Shown piece by piece: positions 58,207 to 64,000 of a stretch of 64,000 nucleotides of DNA. The DNA is from Mesotaenium endlicherianum (taxonomy: Eukaryota > Streptophyta > Zygnematophyceae > Zygnematales > Mesotaeniaceae), in the NCBI GenBank assembly GCA_009602735.1, contig WELA01003469.1, positions 53,540-117,539 of the forward strand, given 5' to 3'. Within the stretch, counting starts at the first letter, position 1. The number at the start of each line of letters is the position of its first letter. The translations under genes were made by a program, and so were the position numbers. The notes beneath the pieces are model-generated. The model was not told where the DNA came from. It saw only the letters and a program-made list of their open reading frames with translations, and did not search any database.

Positions 58207-59738
58207 AAGAAAGCGAGCAAAGATTGGTTACATTATAAAGGGTGGCCTGGTCCTCAAACCGGAGGATCGACACCCCCCCAACAGCACCTGTCCGCTTGTT
58301 GACACGTGTGCACGCCGACGCGCTAAGGATGCGTCCAAAGTGCGACAGCTTTTTAAGTTGTTTCAAGTTAGTTGCCGTTGTCGACGCGTTAAGGATGCAT
58401 CTGAAGTGCGTCGGCTTTTAAAGTTATTTTAAGTTAGTTGGCATAGTCTAGGCTAGCCTTAAAAATAACAAAATGAAGCTGGTGAGGAAGGCACACCCGC
58501 TCTCGACTCGAGTGGCAGCTGAATAAAAGAGGCTGGGCTGTCTGCACTCGCTGGCCAGGAGAGGCCAGGCCTCTCCCGGGTATACTGGTCGCCAGAGCGG
58601 CTTGAAAACATGAGATGCCTTATGCATCCGCCATCATTGTTACACCATGGGTGTGTAAAGCGCTTCCAGCCCAAGTTGATGGAGGTTGAATAAAGCCGGC
58701 GCATTTGGCCGGTTCAAGGTGGATATGGCTTGGCAGAGCCATGTGAAGGGGGAGGTGGGTATAATCTGTTACAGAGTACAGACGTAGGGGCAGGTAGAGC
58801 ATGTGGGACCAGGATGCGTAGAGCTTCCCACATTGAGCAGTTTTGTATGGCAAGGTTGAATCACTGGGTCACGTCACGTGCTGCTTGGAAGTCACATGCA
58901 CAAGGAGGAAAGTACAGGGCAGTTCAACACTTAGGCAAAGGACGTGGTCACTGTGTTCAGCAGTTAGGCTGTAGCCCTCAGATGTGACGCTGGGAGTGGA
59001 AAGATATTGTGCTCTCAGTCTTCCACTTGGTCAATTCGACACTGTCAATGTCAATGTAACAGACTCAGTGAAAAGCGAATGAACTCTCTTCTTCCGGCTG
59101 ACCTTGTTCGGCCCTACTTGGGCACATTGTGGAATCAACAGGCCAGGCACCGTGAATGAAATGTGGTCATAATGTGCAAGCCGGGAGAAGCCGCGAGCAT
59201 TGTCAGCGAGGACACCTAAGTGGGACAGTCCGAGCTGAGTGGGACAGGAGGAACTCGCGCTTGTTACTAGGGGGCTCAGGTGAGCATTGTAAGGGGCTCA
59301 ACCAACCAACTGACGACTCTCCAATCAGATCAACAAAAAGGAGGAAATGTGTAATTTATCTCAAATTATTTTGGCGCCCAGCGCCAGGAGAGAAGAGAAG
59401 AGCTCATGTCCCACTGTCTTTTATCCTTAACCCCAAACTCTGCCCCCGTCCCACTTCTGACCCACCCACACTCAAGACCGTCACACTGCCTCCACGGATC
59501 CCTGAAGTATCGGGCCGTTAAATCTCTCAGACATAAACCTTGAGCTGTCTGACTGAGAGACCCTCACCTGCATCACCTCCACTGTCTGTAGAGCACACGC
59601 CCGGGTCCAGGCGTGCGCACTGCCCGTGGCCGCCTCAGGGCGTCGGTCACCATGAGGACTAGAGAAACAGAGCGAGCGAGCACACACGCACGTCGTGAGA
59701 GCCAGATCTGAGGGCAAACCAGATTCCAGGCCTGCCAC
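58207..59738. other. Intergenic region between convergent genes
   Basis: Holds 3' UTRs. AATAAA-like signals are present near 58522 and 58690 (+). No coding region recognised. Confidence 0.5.
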
Positions 59739-62700
59739 TCACGAGTGGCGCAGCTCCGACACGGCGAGCTGTGCATCGATCTCCAGCACCAACCTCCGCG
59801 CCAAGCGCCGGGCCACCGACAGCATGTCGGTGACGACCGAGACGTCGAGCCCCCGGGCCCCCCGCTTGGAGACCCCTCGGATGGAGCCCTTGCCGGTGGC
59901 GGCCACCGTCATGGCCGCCGACATCTGCGCCTCCTCGTCGCCGGATGCGTCCACGATGTAGTGCGCGCCCACCTGCAGCGCTCATCAGTGCAGACACAGG
60001 ACGTGTCAGTGCACCACCGGTACGCGCCAATGCGTGGGAGGAGATGAGAGTGAAGGACCTGGAGAAGGGGCGTAGAGCGTTTGCGTTGGCATTGCAATAC
60101 AAAGCCTCGCACTGACAGGCTGGGAACAGAAACAACACTCAAGCACCCCCCCTCCGCCCTCCTTGATAACAGCCAGCCTCTGGGTCCCAAACACACCACC
60201 CTCTGTACCACCTCTCCTCTCCTCTTGAAAAGAGGCAATCTCTAAGCTCCGAGCCCAGCCTCCAGTGGGTCAGGCAGGGTCTGGCTGATGAGGCGGGTGC
60301 CCGCTTGAATGTGCGACGCACATCCACCACAACCGCACGCATGCTCTAAGGACCCCAACCGTCACCTCCGTGCCTTCTGTCGGGCCACGCTCCACTCGTT
60401 CTCGTGCGCGCCCTAAAGGCTAACAAAGAAGAGGAGAGAAAGGGGGGCCTCCGGGCGGCAAGGAGCGTCGGTCTCCTCCACGGAAAAATGCCCGACAACC
60501 AAGTGGTGGCGTGACATGTCGTGCCGCTCATTTGGTCATGGTCCCCTGAGACGAGGAAGTCTCCGCGCCCAGAGGTGTAAGATGCGCATGCATGAAAGAG
60601 TTGCGTGGTCGACACTGAGCTCACGTCTTGCAGACCTTCGCCCACGCACTATCCAGGATGGTTGACCTGAGCTGCCCCCTATGCAGCAATTTGTGACAGG
60701 CAGCGGGCAAGGACTCCAGATGAGCAGCCCGGACCGCCGGCCAGCATGACCTCCAGAAGTGTCCCAGCCACAAGCAGCAGTCTGTTGGCAGGGGGGGAGC
60801 CAGAAGAAGGAGGGGGCTGACCTGGGTGAGCGTGATGACGGCGGGCACGTTGCTGATGTCCAGCAGGGTGCTCTCCTCGTCGCTGATGTCAAAGTCCTCC
60901 ACCTCGTCCGCGTTCTCGCCTTCGCCCTTGATCAGGTCCACCTTGGGCAGCCGCGTGTTCCCCAGCGCCGCCTGTGCCCCCCCCCTCCGTCCCCCACCCA
61001 GAAAGAAGAAAAGGAGAGAAGCTCGAGCCAGAAACGTCAGCACGGAGAGCTTCGGAAAAGTACGGGGGTCACCCGACGCACGGCAGCCGGCCAGTCTGGA
61101 GCCCGTGCCAAATATTCCGTCAGGCTGTGCCTGCGCAGTTTTGTAGCCAAGCCAAGTTCTGCAAGAGACCGAGGGCCCGCCGTGGCAGCGTACACAAACT
61201 CCCCCCCCCCCTCTCCCCCCCCAGGCCTCCACACCCACCCTCCTCAGAGAAGCACACTCGGTGCATGGAAAATTGCGAGAGCACCAGAGGGGTCACTGGG
61301 GACCCAAGGAAGAGGGTGTGCGCGCGTATCCTCGACGCTCGGTTGAGCCAGACGGCGGCGGCCTGACAGTGTGAGCGATTGACCGGCTGGCCAACACAGC
61401 GGGCGGGAGAGTGAGGCGCGGACCCGGAGGGCGATGCAGAGCGCGTCAAGCACGTTGCCGTCGTCGTTGAGCAGCAGCGCGTCCAGGTGCAGCGCCCAGC
61501 TCAGCTTGCCGCGCACAATGCACAGCCCCGCCAGGTCCACCGCGCACCCTGCCGCCAACAACCCCCCCCCCCAAAAAAAAACCAGCACCAGCACCATCGT
61601 CATCATCGTGTCCATACCCGTGCCTGTGCCCGCAGCTATGCCCCCACACGTGCTCATCTCAATGTGTGGGATGTGCGATCGGGATGGCCTCCGACGGACG
61701 GATCACTCCCCTCCAGAAGAACAAGTGGCGACATCAGCAGCAGGAGCAGCAGCAGCAGCAGCAGGCCTTCCGTCGGACGCGCTCCCTCACACAGAGGCAT
61801 CGAGCTTGCGCAAGCGTACGTGCGTGGGGATGTACGCGAATGCCCACACTTGCATCTGCCTGTATGGATGCCCACATGCTGCGAGCATATCATTCGGCTT
61901 ACCGTGCGGAAAAAACACGTGAGGTTGACCACCTGTCAGCTCCCGGGTCATCTGACGGATGCTTACCCGATGCATAACCCCGAACCTAAACCCCCTCCAG
62001 AGACTGCGACACCAGCGGCGTCACAGCAGAAAGGTGAAATGGGATAAGGCTCCTCTACTACCAGGGTGACCAGCGGCCTCGCCCCTCCCTTTCAAGTGAC
62101 GTCAGTTGTCACCCCTGCCCATGAGCAGCCCTCATCCTAGGGTGAACTAAGCAGGCACAGAGTGAGCAACTCCTACTCAAGCATGCACACGCTTGGCACC
62201 ACTATCACCATGCGCAAAATTCTCATGTGCACGCAGTTGCAGAGTTGAAGAGTATGACTGCGTGCCCATGTGTATGTATGTGTGTGTGTGTGTGTGTGGG
62301 TGTGTCTGTGCGCGTGCGTATGTGTGTGCATGCGTGCGCATGTGGGTGTGGGAATGAGCCTGCACGTTCACACGTAAATCTTGCGTTTGAGCATACACAA
62401 CGTCTTGCAAGAGGGCCAGAAAAGCACCCGGGCAGGCGCAAGCGGAGGACAGCCGCAGCCATACATGCACGCGTGCATGCGCACGCACACTTGCGATAGG
62501 ACAGCAGACCTACCGGCGCCAGAGGAGCCGCCCAAAAAGCAGCGCTCAATTGCGTGTGTCAGGTCGGATGCCATGTCCTCGCCCCCTCTTCCCTGCAACC
62601 CCCCCACAGCTTGACCACGAAAAAGGGTCAGAATGTGCCTCTCTTCTTGAAAGAAGAGTGTGTGGGAGAGGTCAAGTCCCGAGCAGCAATGGCATGAGCA

Positions 62701-63854
62701 AGCAGCCCCCTCTCACCGGCCGTGATTCAGTCATGCCTCACAGCAGCAGGAGTTCTCTTCCCCCCTCTGTCTACGAACCTCAGTGTACCCACCATGGACA
62801 TCCACATTTGAGAACCACGGGTTAAAAAACGTAGATGGTGCCAAAAGACAGGAACCTTGGACCACCCGTGGGCGCATCTGGCGCATGCTCCTGCAGGCAT
62901 GCACTTGTCCGCACCCCAGGCACCGCCAGCCCTGGAGCGCACCAGGTATCAGCGCTGAAGCACAGCAGCCACGCCACTCGCTGGGGTGGAGAGAGGCAGG
63001 AGCTGACCTCAAAATCGGGGGTGGCGGTGGGGGAGCATTCGACGCTGATGAACACGTTGCCATGGTGCGGGCGCCCGTCGGCCGGCCTGCCCACCTCCGC
63101 CTGCCGCCATCCCTCATCAACATCATGATCATCAGTATGAGCGCACGAGGAGTGTCCCCCCCAAGATTCGTGACGTCCCACCACAGCCGCGCAAGAATCA
63201 TGCATAGCAGAAACACCACACCCACAGACCCCCCCCCGCCCCTCCACCCTCCTGCCTGGAGCCCATGCCTCTTCCTTACACCCACAAGCACACAAGGGAG
63301 AGCACCGCGCTGCTGAACCCTAACCCCCCAAGGGGCACGTACATGATCAAGGCTTCCTTCTTTTTCAGGAGGAGAAGAAGAGCATGCTTGTTGGCCTCGA
63401 GCGGAGGAGCCAGGAGGGCATCAGCCGCATTCCATTTCTTGCCGGATGACGCCATCAAGGTCTATGCTGGCTGACGGACAGCCAGGGTTTATCCCCGTCA
63501 GGTCCAGTCAGTCCGGATCGAGGCGCCCTGCATGAGCTCAAGAATGTCGGACCTCTAGAAGCCGTCAGAAATCGCCATGCCACGGTTTTTGGAACCCCCT
63601 CTCCAAGGTTGGAAGGCCTCTTGCTATAAGCCCAGCTAAACCCTGCAGTGTCTTGGTTTTGAGAGGAACGACGCGCTCAGAAGAAGCCCGCACAATGCAG
63701 GTCTGCGGAGACGCGTCTGCGCGGGGGCATGGTGTCTGGGAGGAGAGAGAGACCAGCACGAGAGCACGCACACACACCTTGACAGTTGCAATCACGTCTG
63801 TGTTGCCCAGCTGCACCCTCGCAGATCCGTTTGCCTGCGGGACCACTGGCGGAA
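59739..63854 (-). CDS. RRP42: Exosome complex subunit RRP42 (EXOSC7), 5' partial
   Basis: Exons on the minus strand: 63854-63778, 63100-63008, 62592-62514, 61548-61424, 60971-60822, 59972-59739, with GT/AG borders and matching phases. They read in order VVPQANGSARVQLGNTDVIA, GNVFISVECSPTATPDFE, GRGGEDMASDLTHAIERCFL, LSWALHLDALLLNDDGNVLD, AALGNTRLPKVDLIKGEG and VGAHYIVDASGDEEAQMS. This is the RNase PH fold of RRP42, one of six such subunits in the ring of the RNA exosome (nucleus and cytoplasm), which in eukaryotes is mostly structural. The first exon(s), with the DLRxDGR region, lie beyond the right edge. The start of the rightmost exon is uncertain (63854 or up to about 63885). Introns carry several microsatellites. 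Confidence 0.92.
62275..62345 (+). repeat. (TG)n-rich microsatellite in RRP42 intron
   Basis: TG run of about 11 units followed by degenerate TG/CG repeats. Confidence 0.85.
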
Positions 63855-63925
63855 CTTTTGAGAGAAGGAGCTGGCCTGTAGTCTCAGACAAGGCCTCCCA
63901 CTCGAGTCAAGTGGGTGTGTGTGTG

Positions 63926-63928
<3 letters not shown>

Positions 63929-64000
<72 letters not shown>
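63929..64000 (+). repeat. (GA)n microsatellite at the window edge
   Basis: Uninterrupted GA dinucleotides to the last base, at least 36 units, in an intron of RRP42. Confidence 0.95.

Overview
The window is nuclear DNA of a eukaryote, most probably a streptophyte green alga with a large repeat-rich genome (a charophyte such as Chara fits, but the species is inferred). Intron-containing host genes of plant-like families flank a dense block of nested Ty3/gypsy (chromovirus) retrotransposons.

Layout. 1-4020 (+): the 3' part of a gene for a tandem-BRCT protein, five exons visible. 5362-6996 (-): an intron-less gene for a plant-type nuclear protein resembling the DUF7950 family, convergent with the BRCT gene. 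6997-9269: no gene, but low-complexity repeats and a run of short perfect hairpins. 9270-53384: retrotransposon block. 53385-56133: no recognised gene. 56134-58206 (+): plant-specific gene of unknown function with polyQ runs. 59739-63854 (-): gene for exosome subunit RRP42, whose 5' exon(s) lie beyond the right edge, convergent with the previous gene.

Retrotransposon block. Four related elements (E1-E4) share an LTR of about 720-800 bp that begins TGTAATGAATC and ends GATTCATTTCA. E2 (15051-24002) is structurally complete, with 5-bp target duplication atatc, and sits inside ORF3 of the older, internally deleted E1 (9270-24744). E3 (28271-37213, duplication gtggc) sits inside ORF3 of the truncated E4 (24745-38585). 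A solo LTR (duplication tatgg) interrupts E1 gag. Further right are a second Ty3 family (E5, 39185-43020), a third (E6, 44216-49333) broken by two solo LTRs with perfect duplications, and more solo or partial LTRs to 53384. One LTR holds a piece of organellar large-subunit rRNA together with what looks like the end of a group I intron.

How E1-E4 are built: LTR, primer-binding site, gag with a CCHC knuckle, a -1 frameshift cassette (TTTAAAA, 7-nt spacer, 9-bp stem), pol (protease, reverse transcriptase, RNase H, integrase, chromodomain), then a third, same-strand gene (ORF3, about 558 aa), a hairpin, the polypurine tract and the 3' LTR. ORF3 has a charged coiled-coil N-terminus, a conserved central domain and an Arg/Ser-rich tail. 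I recognise no family for it. It is kept at protein level between copies that differ a lot in sequence, is flanked by two identical 13-nt polypurine-tract sequences, and has a splice-acceptor-like site just before its ATG. This is the best candidate for an undescribed system here.

Limits: splice sites, domain calls and family names come from reading the sequence and from remembered family features. No database search or alignment program was used.
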